Assembly: GCA_033439765.1 (NCBI GenBank)
Contig: JAULSN010000005.1
Span: forward strand, 558,001 to 622,000
Direction: 5' to 3'
Source: Lasiosphaeria ovina
Taxonomy: Eukaryota > Ascomycota > Sordariomycetes > Sordariales > Lasiosphaeriaceae
Length of the DNA stretch: 64,000 nucleotides
In this document: positions 10,172 through 20,966 of the stretch, one piece after another
Layout of the letters: every line of letters starts with the position of its first letter
Position numbering within the stretch: position 1 is the stretch's first letter
Program-made: the position numbers and the translations under genes
The notes under the pieces: generated by a model
Database searches by the model: none
What the model saw: the letters and a program-made list of their open reading frames with translations, nothing else
What the model was told of the DNA's origin: nothing

Positions 10172-11147
10172 GCAACGGGGTCACGGTATGGAGAATAACA
10201 GTCATGCGTTGCTTAACGACATCAGGGTCCCAGTCCCGGAAGCATGTCGTCGGGATGCAATACTGTTTTGACAAGCTCTATTTGATGGTTGTTTTGAGGA
10301 CTGTGAACGGGTCTCTTGCTGACATAGCCCGTAATTTCGGCACGGCGGCAGGCTGAATGTTGAAGGGCCATACCCCCCTTTTGGTTGCATGTAAACAGTC
10401 CCCCTAGCCACGTATTGCTAAGACTTTTCCAAGCTATGAAATACCTGAGTTTTAAACGATGGAAGAGATAATTATCTTCGTTGTGAACTTTTGTATGTTG
10501 AGATGCGGATCGATCTCTGTCGAAGACTGCTTCCTCTGTGTCTTGGTCTTGCCTCCGGCCTCAGGATCTGCGGTGGTAGACGATGCCCCTGCAATGGGGT
10601 AGAGGCATCATCTGCCATAACGACGGTTCTGAGTTTGGAGAATACTCAGCCTGTCAGTCCGCTTGGTCTATGTAGAGCATTATCGGTCTCCTAGAGCTGG
10701 TAGTATGAGAGGCTGTGGTCCACCTGGAGTAATTCGAAGAAGTGGATATAGTTGAGGAGGGGAAGTTGGAGAAGAAGAAAGGAGAGATAGGAGATACAGG
10801 GTTGCATCCCCTTTTAGTCACAGCTGAACAAACCCCCTTTTCTTGGGTCACTTATCCCCTCGTCACTCGTGACACGGAGTGTTAAAGCATGTACGGGCCT
10901 CACCTCCTAGTCACACCAGGGGGTTTGGTAGATACCATAGTCGCCGATTGGCTAAACGCCTTTCGCCTTCCAACTTCCGCATTCAGCGGGCATCCGTCAT
11001 CATCAGTTCCACTGGTCGTTCCGGCCCAAGCACGGCGGTATATTTCAGTGTTGCCGACGTGGGCAAGTTTTGTATGAACTAGATCGAGAATGTAGCTTGA
11101 TGTGAGGTTTGCAATGTCGTGATCCCAGCGCCAAACTAAACCGTTCT
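10172..11147. other. Intergenic, nothing recognised
   Basis: Short frames on both strands only. Pyrimidine- and purine-rich stretches at 10740-10800. No RNA gene or repeat pair found. Confidence 0.4.
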
Positions 11148-11850
11148 CTAGAATTGCTTGATATATGGTGACAACGTTAACATCCGTGAATCATACTCCT
11201 GGCAGTGGATTGTCTCGGGCCAAGTCTGTTGAGCGCTATGGTGGTTGGCCGCGAACAACCTCAACAAAGCATCGAACGGGCCGAACCCTGTCCATAGAAC
11301 TGGGAGGGACTGATGTCGCGGGGCGACTTGGCTCGATGTGGCCGATCCGTAGAGGGGCGGCCTGTTCCAGAACATGCACAGGTAGCAAAGTAGGGTGATC
11401 GTACGTTGCCACTCCTCCCTGGAATAGCTAAGGAAGCGATTTAGGACAGCGTCGTGTACCCCGTCGCCGTAGTGTTCCTTTAGCTCCTCTTTGGTACGCT
11501 TATCGCAACGGAAGCACGCAGGATCTAGAAAGTCTGCGTCAAAGAACCTCGATAAACTCTTTTCGTCATTGTCGACTGGAAGCCCTTGGGCATAATTACT
11601 CCGCCTAGTCTGTAGCGGTATTCTCGCCGTCAAAGTCTGGGCCCTTTGTCATCCACTTCGAAGCCCGGTACACATAGAGGACTGTCGTTGCAACCATGCA
11701 AACTTCGCGGCTCTGGTCGAGAATATCGAGCAGCGGGGGCGAGGGGTCACAAAGTGGAGGGCGTATCCGTTTCGCGCTATTGGCGAGCCGCGGAAGTCGG
11801 TTTCGGTCGCTAGTATCGCCTTTGCCGTGATGCAGGGCGGCCGGCGGCAT
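11148..11850 (-). pseudogene. Unidentified, probably decayed gene
   Basis: Two protein-like segments lie in different frames and overlap at 11605-11633. The upstream one starts at ATG 11850 (segment DPSPPLLDILDQSREVCMVA); the downstream one contains LSRFFDADFLDPACFRCDKR and FLSYSREEWQRTITLLCYLC. Together they read like one protein whose frame was broken, or two exons whose splice sites I cannot place. Not recognised. Confidence 0.3.
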
Positions 11851-12963
11851 ATCTTTGTCGACATCGACGGTGAGGCTGGCTACTACGTCGACCCGTCCCG
11901 AGAGACGGAGAGGTAATGGGTGGCGCTCTAACGTGCCAACGATCCTGGGCTTAGGAATTAAATGGGAGGGCTAGTAAGCGCTACACTGGAGACTTGTCAG
12001 GTATTTCTAGGTAAAGTCGGTAATCTTCACCCAAGTTGCCATTTGAGCCTCACAATAGAGTAGGTACCTATCTATTAAGATATAATATGGCTGATTTTGA
12101 AAGAATGTAACAGGGTTGTCCGATTTGAGGGCTTTGGCCTCTAACCAGTCAATTTTTCATCTGATACCATACCTTGGGCCACGAGCGATTCCGTTTGTGC
12201 TTTCAAGATCAAAATCACCCTTGAGTCTGGTTCTTCTCTCCAGTCGCACTTGGACATGATGGGCAAGTCACTGCTGATGTCTTGTCCGAGAGCCGTGTAC
12301 CTACATAGGCCATGAGTTGTGCAAGGTGACCTCTATCTACACGCCCCATTGCGTGATTTGTATCAGGCGAAATGAACATCTCACAAATACTAGTGATTCA
12401 GGGCTCACAAGGCAGTCACAAGCGCGGGTGTCGTCATAGAACATCAAGCAAAGATACTACCACAGGCAAGAAAAGAGGAATCCCGAAGTTACGGCCTGAA
12501 TGATTTTCTCAAGTACTAGTAAGACCTCCCAAGAAATAAAACGCAACCGAACCCCCCTCAACGCTGCCGAACCAAAAGACGAACAAAATGATCAGCCCCA
12601 ACCCCGTCCTTCCTTTGCGTCCAATGCGCCCGTTCTAAGCCCACCAAAAGCCAAAAGAAGCTGCCCATGTCAGATCCGTTCAGAGGTGCCATTGCTCGGC
12701 GCGAGTTGTGAATGTCGGGGGTTTAGCGAGGGTCGAGATAGAGGGATGTCGCTTGCCGGCGGAGCCCTTCCGAAGGGGGAATGACGGCAAAGAAAAAAAA
12801 GCCGCCCCAAAACATAAAAGGTCCAAAAAATGCGATGTGGGCGCTGAATGCAGCAGTAGCAGCTGATGCTCCCACGAATGTCATACGGCACGGGTATGCG
12901 CGCAACAAGCCGTCGTTGGTTGTTGCGAGCGCAATCCCGCCGTGTCAAATCACGACGCGCCGA
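11851..12963. other. Intergenic, nothing recognised
   Basis: No frame with protein character. An A-rich stretch at 12785-12840 lies just 3' of the small gene at 12964. Confidence 0.4.
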
Positions 12964-13155
12964 CTAATTCTTCTTCTTCTTCTTGGGGTGGCATTTCGTG
13001 CACCTGTCTGGCCAAGGGCATTTCCCCGTCTGGGTCTCATACTTCATCGTGCAGTAATTCGACAACGTGCCCAGGGCCTCTGCCTTGGCGCATTTGGCGG
13101 GCAGCGTGGTCCGATATTCGCCGCAAGGGAAGGTCTCGCGGATTGCCTCACACAT
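12964..13155 (-). CDS. Small Cys-rich protein, 63 aa, Lys-rich tail
   Basis: ATG 13155 to stop 12964. The sequence begins MCEAIRETFPCGEYRT and has six Cys in spaced pairs (C2, C11, C22, C35, C46 or so, then CTKC near 52-55), ending in KKKKKN. No signal peptide, so it is probably intracellular. Small fungal proteins with a W/F-x-CG start and later Cys pairs are common and are suspected zinc binders; that is inference. A TATA box on the same strand (13417-13424), about 265 bp upstream, and a long pyrimidine/CA-rich leader support a real transcript. Confidence 0.55.
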   Translation of the reverse strand: MCEAIRETFPCGEYRTTLPAKCAKAEALGTLSNYCTMKYETQTGKCPWPDRCTKCHPKKKKKN

Positions 13156-13416
13156 GGTGATTGCTGGGGGTTTTGCTGGCGACGGGAGAGAGAGGTGGCC
13201 GGGTTCAAGTATCGACAGGCGGTAAGCTGTCGACAGGTGGGGTTTTGTAGAGATGTGTGGGAGGCGGCGAGTGCGAGAAAGGCTTGTGCTGGTTTGGGGG
13301 ATGTCGCTTGGGTCTGGATGCTGCTTGGTGGTGTTGAGAAGGCTTGTTGTGTGGTGGATTGATGGATGGTGAATTGATGGTGCAAAATCGACTGGAGAGG
13401 TCGCGGAATCCAGATA

Positions 13417-13424
13417 TATTTATA
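13417..13424 (-). promoter_or_regulatory. TATA box of the small Cys-rich gene
   Basis: Reads TATAAATA on the minus strand within GGGTATAAATATATCTG, upstream of ATG 13155. Confidence 0.5.
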
Positions 13425-15001
13425 CCCGAAATTTCTTTCGCCTTTCTGAGGCAATTTTACTCATACTCTAGGTTGACAATGCAAATGTGTTGATGACGGC
13501 AGGTGAGGTTTGTTTGACAGAATTGTGTGTCAAACATGGTTCGGTGGAATTGGTCGGTTTGTTGGGGTCGTAGGTAATGAATTACGTAGTCAGGTCAGGC
13601 GGATGAGAATCCGGCGGTTGGCAGAAGAAGGAAGGACCGAAAGAGATGAAAAATGGGCAGGTCCGTGATCCTGCATCTTTCTTGACAGCGGCTCCTGCAG
13701 TGCAAAGATTGGCCCGCGGCTAGTTGGACGATTGTCTTATGAGTGTCTCAACCAGCAATCACGAAATCAATGAGTAAAGCGACAATGAAATGGACATGGA
13801 GAAGTCAAGAAATCTGCGATTACAAGGTCAGCAGTCAAGATTGGGCTTACTCGTCCCAAGAAAAAAAGACGCAGAAGGCATGTTGCAAACACGAGGGATT
13901 AATTACCTACTGGCGTGAGCGACCGTCACCATTAATCAGTGCCATCAAACATCGAGTGAGTGAATATTGAGGCAAACGAGCATAGAGGCACGCGATGTCG
14001 AGACTCTGGGCCAAACCCTAAGCATTGGACGACTGCGAGAAACCCGCACGGCCGCCCTTCGCACTTTCCCTCAAATCAAACCCCTCTTTCCGTCTGTTGG
14101 GCGCAGCCTCACCACGAGCTCCCCTATACGTCATCTTTCTAAACGGCACCCGACATGTACGAGAACTAGGGCGATGCAACAAGCCGTTCTTGATAGCAAA
14201 GTTCCTGGGTGAGGTCTGAAGTTCTAAGGATAGCTGGAAGCGGTAGCTGGCCACCGCCAACAACAAGTTGTTGAGTTGCGATTGAAGAGGGAAACTGCAA
14301 CTCGAGATTTATTGAGGTCTCTGGTGATGACGTTTGCCGCGTTGCCTAGAAGTTCAAGCTCGGGACTATGTGGGGAATAATGAAGTGCCAAAGATTTGCT
14401 TCCAAAGTATTACCAAGGGTTTCTTAATATATCCGCCCTGACTTATCGCCTACATAGCCTTTTGCCAGTGTGTCGGTCAAGCTGGCATTGAGTCATTGAG
14501 ACAGAAGCAACATCGCCTCATTTAACCCTAACCCTTAGGAAAGGCGCAAAGAAGAACGGGGGCAAAAAGGAAACTGCAAAAAAGATAAAACAAACGCAGC
14601 ACTAGGACTTGAATAATTATCTATTTCTCTACCATCTAACTTGGGTTAGAAGGAAAAGATATCGGAGCAATTGTATATAAAGGAATGCTGCTTACCCAGG
14701 AACGCCTCGATTGCCATGAACGCCCTCATCCGGTCTTTCTATTTCTGAGTAAGTTGTTTTGTTTTGTGCTGTTGTGTCGGGGTCGTGTAATAAGATCTTG
14801 GTGTTGGGTCGCGACGTCAAATTAGAGTGTTCTAGAACCTGTCGTCCGGCAATGGGAGGATGAGTTAGCGGAGTTGTGACGTATCAAGCCCATGGAGGTG
14901 TTATACGCAATTGATAGGACGCCCTGGCGCCCACTCCGAGGGGTTTTGGGCCTTCCCCTTTTCTAAGAGACGATTCCTGGCTTAATTTTAAAGAGAAGAG
15001 C
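13425..15001. other. Intergenic, nothing recognised
   Basis: About 1.5 kb without a convincing gene between the small Cys-rich gene and the retroelement. The last five bases (14997-15001, AGAGC) are the left target-site duplication of the LTR element. Confidence 0.4.
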
Positions 15002-15179
15002 TGTGGCCAGGGCCAGGCTACAGGGATCAGGCCGGACCCCGGCCTGACGCCCTCAAGCCGAGGCATAAGTGGATATGGGATCCACCGGTCCAGGCCATCA
15101 TTTCCACATATATATTCCGCTGTGGCCCAGATAGCTAGACTTCCTCCAAGCAATCCAGTCCTTACCTTTCCTCCCAACA
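15002..15179 (+). repeat. 5' LTR of the gag-only element
   Basis: TG...CA ends; carries CATATATATTCCGCTG, a likely TATA region. An extra short duplication (CCAGGG) near its left end distinguishes it from the 3' copy. Confidence 0.9.
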
Positions 15180-15394
15180 GGTTATGAGTTCCCGTCGCTT
15201 CAACAATTGAAGCTATTCCCGCTTTTGTTTACAGTCCCTTCTCGACCCTGCAGCACATCCGATCACCGGAATTACCGATTCCCCGGACCTGCACGTCCAA
15301 CGTCGACTACCTACGGCCCTCCCTACGGCCTGTAGCCCTCCCGGAAGGCCCACACGCACCCTCCACGTCCCCTGAAGTCATCGCCAGCCCTGCG

Positions 15395-16060
15395 ATGGCC
15401 AAAGTCAAGGTCCCTGTATTGAAGGGCGACGAGAACTTCGTCGCCTGGAAGGCAGCGATTCGTAACGCCCTCGGTTCTGCAGGCCTAATTGCACACATCG
15501 AACCGATCACACCGCCCGGAGCCACGCCGGCCCCGACGGTAGGCATGCCCACACCCGTTACAACCTTCACTGTACCGGGCAGCATCACCCCGGGCACCGC
15601 CACACCCGGCACAGCCACATCAGGCACCGCCACACCGGCATTCGCCCTCGACTCTGCTGAATACCTGACCTGGTATACAGGCCGCTGTACAGCGGCAGGA
15701 ATCATCATGACTACCCTCACCGATCCTACAGTGGTTCAAATACTTCGTCAATACGGCTGGTCACAGGCAGAAGAAGACCCGAAGGTCACGTTTGACCTGG
15801 TCTGCCGCACGATTCCGAGCATAGGCAAGCTCTCCCGCCGCGAGCTCCTACGGGAGTTTTCCTCCCTGCACCGTGAGGACTTTGACACAATGTATGGCCT
15901 AATCAACAAGCTACAGCTCCTCAAAGACCAACTCCAAGCCACAGGCATGGTCATCAGCGACGACCAAGCCCTCCAGAACGCCCTCAGCTCCGTTGAGAAT
16001 GCATACCCTAACGACCTACTGCTGTGGGAGTACCAGATTGAGAACAAGAAACTAAACTAG
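15395..16060 (+). CDS. Gag-like protein of LTR element, 221 aa
   Basis: ATG 15395 to TAG 16058-16060. The N-terminus MAKVKVPVLKGDENFVAWKA is the typical start of Ty1/copia gag (UBN2-like) proteins. A Thr/Pro/Ala-rich insert (about 45-90) separates it from a helical domain with LDSAEYLTWYTGRCTAAGII, LSRRELLREFSSLHREDFDT and a C-terminal DDQALQNALSS block. Gag would form the particle and package element RNA. The frame after TAG stays open for about 190 nt (starting QGFLQILNAK) with protein-like sequence, so the stop may be a point mutation or a read-through site. No CCHC zinc knuckle is seen. Confidence 0.8.
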   Translation: MAKVKVPVLKGDENFVAWKAAIRNALGSAGLIAHIEPITPPGATPAPTVGMPTPVTTFTVPGSITPGTATPGTATSGTATPAFALDSAEYLTWYTGRCTAAGIIMTTLTDPTVVQILRQYGWSQAEEDPKVTFDLVCRTIPSIGKLSRRELLREFSSLHREDFDTMYGLINKLQLLKDQLQATGMVISDDQALQNALSSVENAYPNDLLLWEYQIENKKLN

Positions 16061-16266
16061 CAAGGTTTCCTACAGATCCTCAACGCAAAAGCCGACAAAG
16101 AGAAGCGCTCCGGTTCCTACCTCCAGCTACCCAAACCGACAACCCCCTCCTCACAGCCTACCCAACAGGCACCCTCGAACACACACTCAACACCAAGGAA
16201 TTATCACCACACTGTATTTAGACACATTTTACAGCCTCATTTGGAAGATTCTGGCCTGAGGGGGTG

Positions 16267-16438
16267 TGTGGCCAGGCTACAGGGATCAGGCCGGACCCCG
16301 GCCTGATGCCCTCAAGCCGAGGCATAAGTGGATATGGGATCCACTGGTCTAGGCCATCATTTCCACATATATATTCCGCTGTAGCTCAGATAGCTAGACT
16401 TCCTCCAAGCAATCCAGTCCTTACCTTTCCTCCCAACA
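16267..16438 (+). repeat. 3' LTR of the gag-only element
   Basis: Nearly identical to 15002-15179; the single-base differences are five transitions, each C to T or G to A relative to the 5' copy. Confidence 0.9.
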
Positions 16439-16443
16439 AGAGC

Positions 16444-17049
16444 CCAATAAACGCGGTCTCTAATTAGGTCATTGATTCGCGCTGTGCCGGGCTCCAATGT
16501 GCATTTTTTGGTTGAGGATCGTGACCTATCACATGAATGATGCCGCTGGTGGATAGGTGGATAAGGCATGCTGCTGATTGATGGGTGTTGCCCTTGCGTC
16601 TCTACTTCGCTTCATCATGTTGGACATGATGAACCCGCCGCAATTCTCTCTAAAATTAGTAGAGGATGTTATTACATTTTCTTGCTTATAATTAAATATA
16701 ACGTTAAACATTCTCTTTAATTGCTAGACATGGTCTTGAAAGACTTCAAAGTTCTCGGTCCTACACTGGCTCCGTTCTAGGAGAAAGAGCTCATTGTTCG
16801 ATAAGTGGATAATAATGTTTCCTCACGGGTCGCGGGGGGTTCCTGCACTCAATATTTAATACTATGGAAACTAGTAATACCGAGCCTTCCTCGAAAACAA
16901 CATGAGAAGGCGCGAGGCCTCTTAGTGAAACGAACCCATTAACTTACCCGCGGTCGGCGGTCCAAGTTGCACCCTTTTTAATCTTGGCGGCGGGGGCTCG
17001 AATAACACCAAGAAGAAAGAGTTCCGACCTTCGAAATAAAGACGACGAA
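16444..17049. other. Intergenic, AT-rich in part
   Basis: AT-rich at 16640-16710; no gene. Holds the likely promoter of the membrane-protein gene at 17050. Confidence 0.4.
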
Positions 17050-17842
17050 ATGCGTTTGCTTCTCCCTGCCATTCTTGGCCTTGTGGCCTTATTTTTGCTA
17101 GTCGCGTCGTCTCAACTTTTCTTCCTCGATGTCGCTGCTGCAATTCCTGGCAATTCTCCAGGCACCTCAACCAGTAGCGCTGCTGCCACAGCGCCGGTTT
17201 TGTGAGCTACCCTGGGAGGTATATTCTGGGATCCTCCTAACTAATTCCTCTAGACGTCTCAAGGATACGTCCAAGTCTCTCGGCAGCGCTATAGATGAAA
17301 TGAACAAGGTCATCAAAGATACTACCGCCCCACCGAACCAGACAAAGATCGTCGACTCCATGATGCAAGCACTGCCAGGTTCCAACATGGAGTGCATTGC
17401 CGGGCTGGTAGCCTTTGTCATTTTGTTGCTTGGCCCAGGGCGATTGCTCTGGGCTATAGCTGTTGGGGCTTTTCGGGCATGGCCCTGGGCTCGGGCCGCT
17501 GCCCGGGTTGTTTGGGATGCTGGTTGGAATGCTGCTCGGCGTTTGAGTGATGCTGCAGTCTTCCTTTGGCCATATGGGCTGGCTGGGATTTGCAATTGGT
17601 TGTTTTGGGCCGCCAAACAATGGTGGGCCGGTGAGAAACAGTGGTGGGCCAGCGAGGAAGAGCTGTGGGCGCGCTATATCAAAGAGAGAGATGCCCAACG
17701 GGAAGCCCCGGATTGGGCCGGCCATGGCCCCGGAAAGCCGCTTCGATCGATGGACGGGGCAAAGGCCCTGGCACACGCAGATATGGCATGGACGCGCAGG
17801 GATATGGGACCGAGAATCAGGGGTTCACAGAAGCTGGTGTGA
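17050..17842 (+). CDS. Trp-rich membrane protein, 246 aa (2 exons)
   Basis: Exon 1 17050-17201, intron 17202-17253 (GTGAGC, CTAAC branch, TAG acceptor, 52 nt), exon 2 17254-17842. Residues 1-28 are a signal peptide or first membrane segment (LLLPAILGLVALFLLVASSQ). A Thr/Ser/Ala linker follows, then a second membrane segment near 100-115 (CIAGLVAFVILLLGPGRLLW). The next 80 residues are amphipathic and unusually rich in Trp and Ala, including AKQWWAGEKQWWASEEELWA, then a basic hydrophilic tail. I do not recognise the family. The clean intron and reading frame make it a real gene; an endomembrane or surface location is inferred. Confidence 0.65.
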
Positions 17843-18131
17843 GGATGTCTGCAGTCGCTTGGGACCTGGGTTCGATTCCCAGAAGGAAAGGAAGACGATA
17901 ATTGCGATGGGCTCCTCTCTTTTTGGTTTGCATCCTAAAAGCACTTATGTCTTAGAGGTTTTAGGTTCTCAGCCTTCCCCTATCTTCTCCCCCTTTCATT
18001 TTTGTCCAGAACTCTTTGAGTTCTATATCAAAGTATTGATAGTAACCTCGGCTGGGAGGAAGGTTTTGGGCGGTCCGAAGGTGAAACTCAGTATTAAAAT
18101 TTAGCATGTGCCCTGCACAAAATTCCATTGG

Positions 18132-18138
18132 TATATAA
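18132..18138 (+). promoter_or_regulatory. TATA-like box of the F-box gene
   Basis: TATATAA 68 bp upstream of ATG 18206, on the coding strand. Confidence 0.4.
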
Positions 18139-18205
18139 TTTCGGGGTGATCTGGATCGCACTTCTCTTTTTCCAATTTTAAACCTCCCCCCTTCCACGTT
18201 CAAGG

Positions 18206-19933
18206 GTGTTCACGCGAATGGTAGGAAACATGATCGTCACTACACTACTCGGAGTCGGCCCAAACACAACTTGGACGGGACGTAAGCGCAGAGTATCCTG
18301 TCCAGGGACATGTATAGACCCCCTTGTGGCAGATGTGCAACACAACACGGGGCGGAGCCATTTGTGTGGCTTGCCTGACAAACCTCTGCTCAATATCATG
18401 AGACGGCTCGACCCAACCAGTCTACAGTGTCTGCGGAGGACGAGCCGCGTATTCCTCCGTCTCTCGTCCTCCCCGCAATTCCGTCGCTATCAAACTGTCA
18501 ACTGCAGCGAATACAATCTCCCCTGGAAGTCATTCACTTTTAGGAGAAAAGATAGCGAGCTCCTGCGTCTGTTGCACGAGGACTCGGCCAACAGCCGGTG
18601 TGTCGAGTGCCGCAAGCGTGTCGAACAATGGAGCTGGCATGCCTACCAAAGCGTGCAGAGCCTAATGAAAGAGAAGCATTGCCTGGCGTGCAAGACGACG
18701 CACCCGCTGGCCTACTTCTCGCGCGCCCAGCGTCGCCACTCGGCCCACTCCCGACCTCAGCAGTGCATCGGACACGAGGGGTTTGTGCGGCTCTGCCAAC
18801 ACGAGGTTGTGCGCTGGGATTCCGTAGTCAAGGCCGCGCGCGAGCTGGAAAAGGCCGACTCGGAACAAGTGGCGCGCATTCTTCTCGTCGAGTGCCAGCA
18901 TCCAAGCCATCTGCCCTCCCACCGTAACCCTAGGGCGCCCGAGCTACATCACTTGGACAAGATCCACCCTTCGGTCTTCATCGAAGGTAGTAGCACAAGC
19001 GTCATCCGGCTCTGTATGGAGTGGACCGGCCACCTACGCCTGCCAGACCGGCACGCCCTTGTCGGCGCCAAGCGATTCACACCAACCGAAATGACGCATG
19101 AGCTGCACCAGTTCCGCAAGGGCACAGCCGAGTTCATCGCGCCGCAGTCCGCGCCGGGCAGCCTGCCCGAGATGCGGTGCTTCGACCCGAACCGCTGCCG
19201 CTGCCTGCGCTACGTCGGCTCCGTCAACATCCCGCAACACAACTGGCAGCTTGCCCATCCAACCTATGACAACGCCAATCAGCCCTTGACGTGCCGTACC
19301 GACGAGAACTGCCGCCTCGGCCCGCTGCTGCCCCCCAGCGCCCGCGCCCTCCGCGGCAACGACAACAAGGGCAAGACCGGAAGCCACACCGCCCACACCG
19401 TGCTGAGCTACCCGTCCGAGCCCGCGTACGGGATCCGCATCGACGTCGACCCGTGCGCCGGCGGCGGGCGCTGCCTGGAAATCACATATCGGCGCACAAT
19501 CCTAGTCTCTGCAAGCGGTGGCGCACCATGCTACGCGATAACGCCGTCGTGGATCGAAGCCATCGACCTAGACTCGTACGGGCACGAGACAGGCGAGGAC
19601 GGTAGGCGCTCGTGGGACGGGCTGGCGTGCCGCGAGGACCCGTCGTGTCCGAACTATGTGCGCTACCTGGAGCGGCCGGTGGTCAGGGCGTGCGGACTGC
19701 GGCGGTCACCTGTGCAGGCGGAGGGCTGGACTGCGAATACGGCGTCTCATCCTGCGAATCCAGCCCGCCCCGCAAGTACGGCGAATCGCGGCCGCACGGC
19801 GTTGGAACGCCAGGCGAGGCGTCCTCGTCCTGCGGGTGAAAGGAAGAAAACGAAGAAAGAAGAGGACGACATTCTCGCTTTTGCTTTCCTGATCTTGTTG
19901 TTGGCCTATCTGATTTATTATAAAATGTTTTGA
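18206..19933 (+). CDS. F-box protein with C-terminal membrane anchor, 575 aa
   Basis: Intronless frame from ATG 18206. Residues about 54-88 (LCGLPDKPLLNIMRRLDPTS and on to RVFLRL) match the F-box, the SKP1-binding helix bundle of SCF ubiquitin ligases. Cys pairs follow: CVECRKRVEQW (near 137) and CLACKTTHPLAYFS (near 159), a zinc-binding-like arrangement seen in many fungal F-box proteins. The rest is uncharacterised, with a C-terminal basic region (RRPRPAGERKKTKKEEDD) and a final hydrophobic helix (LAFAFLILLLAYLIYY), so the protein is probably tail-anchored. The role would be recruiting an unknown membrane-proximal substrate; no substrate can be inferred. Confidence 0.75.
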   Translation: MFTRMVGNMIVTTLLGVGPNTTWTGRKRRVSCPGTCIDPLVADVQHNTGRSHLCGLPDKPLLNIMRRLDPTSLQCLRRTSRVFLRLSSSPQFRRYQTVNCSEYNLPWKSFTFRRKDSELLRLLHEDSANSRCVECRKRVEQWSWHAYQSVQSLMKEKHCLACKTTHPLAYFSRAQRRHSAHSRPQQCIGHEGFVRLCQHEVVRWDSVVKAARELEKADSEQVARILLVECQHPSHLPSHRNPRAPELHHLDKIHPSVFIEGSSTSVIRLCMEWTGHLRLPDRHALVGAKRFTPTEMTHELHQFRKGTAEFIAPQSAPGSLPEMRCFDPNRCRCLRYVGSVNIPQHNWQLAHPTYDNANQPLTCRTDENCRLGPLLPPSARALRGNDNKGKTGSHTAHTVLSYPSEPAYGIRIDVDPCAGGGRCLEITYRRTILVSASGGAPCYAITPSWIEAIDLDSYGHETGEDGRRSWDGLACREDPSCPNYVRYLERPVVRACGLRRSPVQAEGWTANTASHPANPARPASTANRGRTALERQARRPRPAGERKKTKKEEDDILAFAFLILLLAYLIYYKMF

Positions 19934-20193
19934 GAGCGCTTGCCGGGTGGCGATTCGGCCACTTTTGTGGATCGAGTTGACCGGTGTCAGTGTTAGCATT
20001 GAGCCTGAAGGGTGAATCGGCGTGGAGCTTCACTGCTCTTGGATGATGCATAAATCTCACTTGCGAAGACAGCTGTATCGTGTGCAATATAGTGGGACCT
20101 TGGTCTAATAGCTGGCAAGGACTGTAGGTATATTTTATAGAATTCTTTTAGCGTGACCTAGACTTGCGAAGCGCTCCGGAGAATCATGCCTAA

Positions 20194-20757
20194 GGAGTTT
20201 CCAGGACAACACCGCTAATTAGCCGAGACATATGTATTGGAAGAAGCACTACATCCGCCATTACGATCTTCATCTTTCTTCTTTCAAACGGCTTCGTCCT
20301 AGGATGCCACGACAAGCTTGTCTTGGCCGTAGTGACCACGATAGGATCAACAAGCTTGCAACAAGTCAAGGCATTTCTCTCCACCGACAACCCCGTCATT
20401 GAGGCTCTGAAGGAACAGGTTTTCGCCGCAGCTCTACGATGTGGCCGCCCAGACATTGTGCGAGTGGTTTTGGAAGCCGATTTTGACCTTGAGGTTAACG
20501 TCACTGAACCATGCTTCAGGTCCATGCGGACGCCTACTTTGCCGCTGCACGCTGCAGTTCAGATCAGGGATACACGAGCCTCTTTTGAACTAGTTCGCAT
20601 GCTCCTGAAGCATGGAGCTAAAGTCAAATCCGACGCGGTCCCATCTGTCATTTATCTCGCCATCGTACGGAATGATATGGATGTGGTCGACGCTCTCCTC
20701 GATGCCGGGGCCTATCTTGGTCATCATTTTCTTATGTGGCTGCGGCACAGGTTATGA
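20194..20757 (+). pseudogene. Ankyrin-repeat relic
   Basis: An open stretch without an in-frame ATG at its head; reading begins clearly at about 20308 after a possible acceptor (TCCTAG). It contains ankyrin-type units: AALRCGRPDIVRVVLEADFD, LPLHAAVQIRDTRASFELVR with LLKHGAK, and IYLAIVRNDMDVVDALLDAG. It stops at 20757 with no following domain. Either one exon of an unresolved gene or, more likely, a fragment of an ankyrin protein related to the one degraded at 35.2-37 kb. Confidence 0.5.
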
Positions 20758-20966
20758 GCGGGGGTGGCTATGCAGTAGGCAGCAGCTCACTTTGGGATGC
20801 TTCTGCCTACAAGACGTCTTCAATCACTGCCTCTGGAGGATGCCCTTGTGATTAATCTGGGCTGAACTTTTTGAACGCATTATTCCGGCTTCTCTTACGC
20901 TGTTTCCTGTCCTTTCTTCGCCACTAACGCCGACGGAAGACAGACGCAAGCAGGATAACTGCCACT

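Larger units (their letters stand above)
15002..16438 (+). mobile_element. Copia-like LTR element with gag only (TR-GAG type)
   Basis: Two LTRs, 15002-15179 and 16267-16438, start TGTGGCC and end CCCAACA, and are flanked by a perfect 5-bp duplication AGAGC (14997-15001 and 16439-16443). A purine tract GAGGGGG sits right before the 3' LTR, and GGTTATGAG follows the 5' LTR as a plausible primer-binding site. The roughly 1.09-kb interior encodes only a gag-like protein; no protease, integrase or reverse transcriptase is present, and there is no room for them. It must depend on another element for movement. LTRs differ by a few C-to-T/G-to-A changes and a short indel near the left end. Confidence 0.9.

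Noticed and set aside
17855..17885. Perfect T-arm/B-box sequence (CTGGG TTCGATT CCCAG)
   Set aside because: No A box, anticodon arm or pairing acceptor stem at the proper distance; likely chance.
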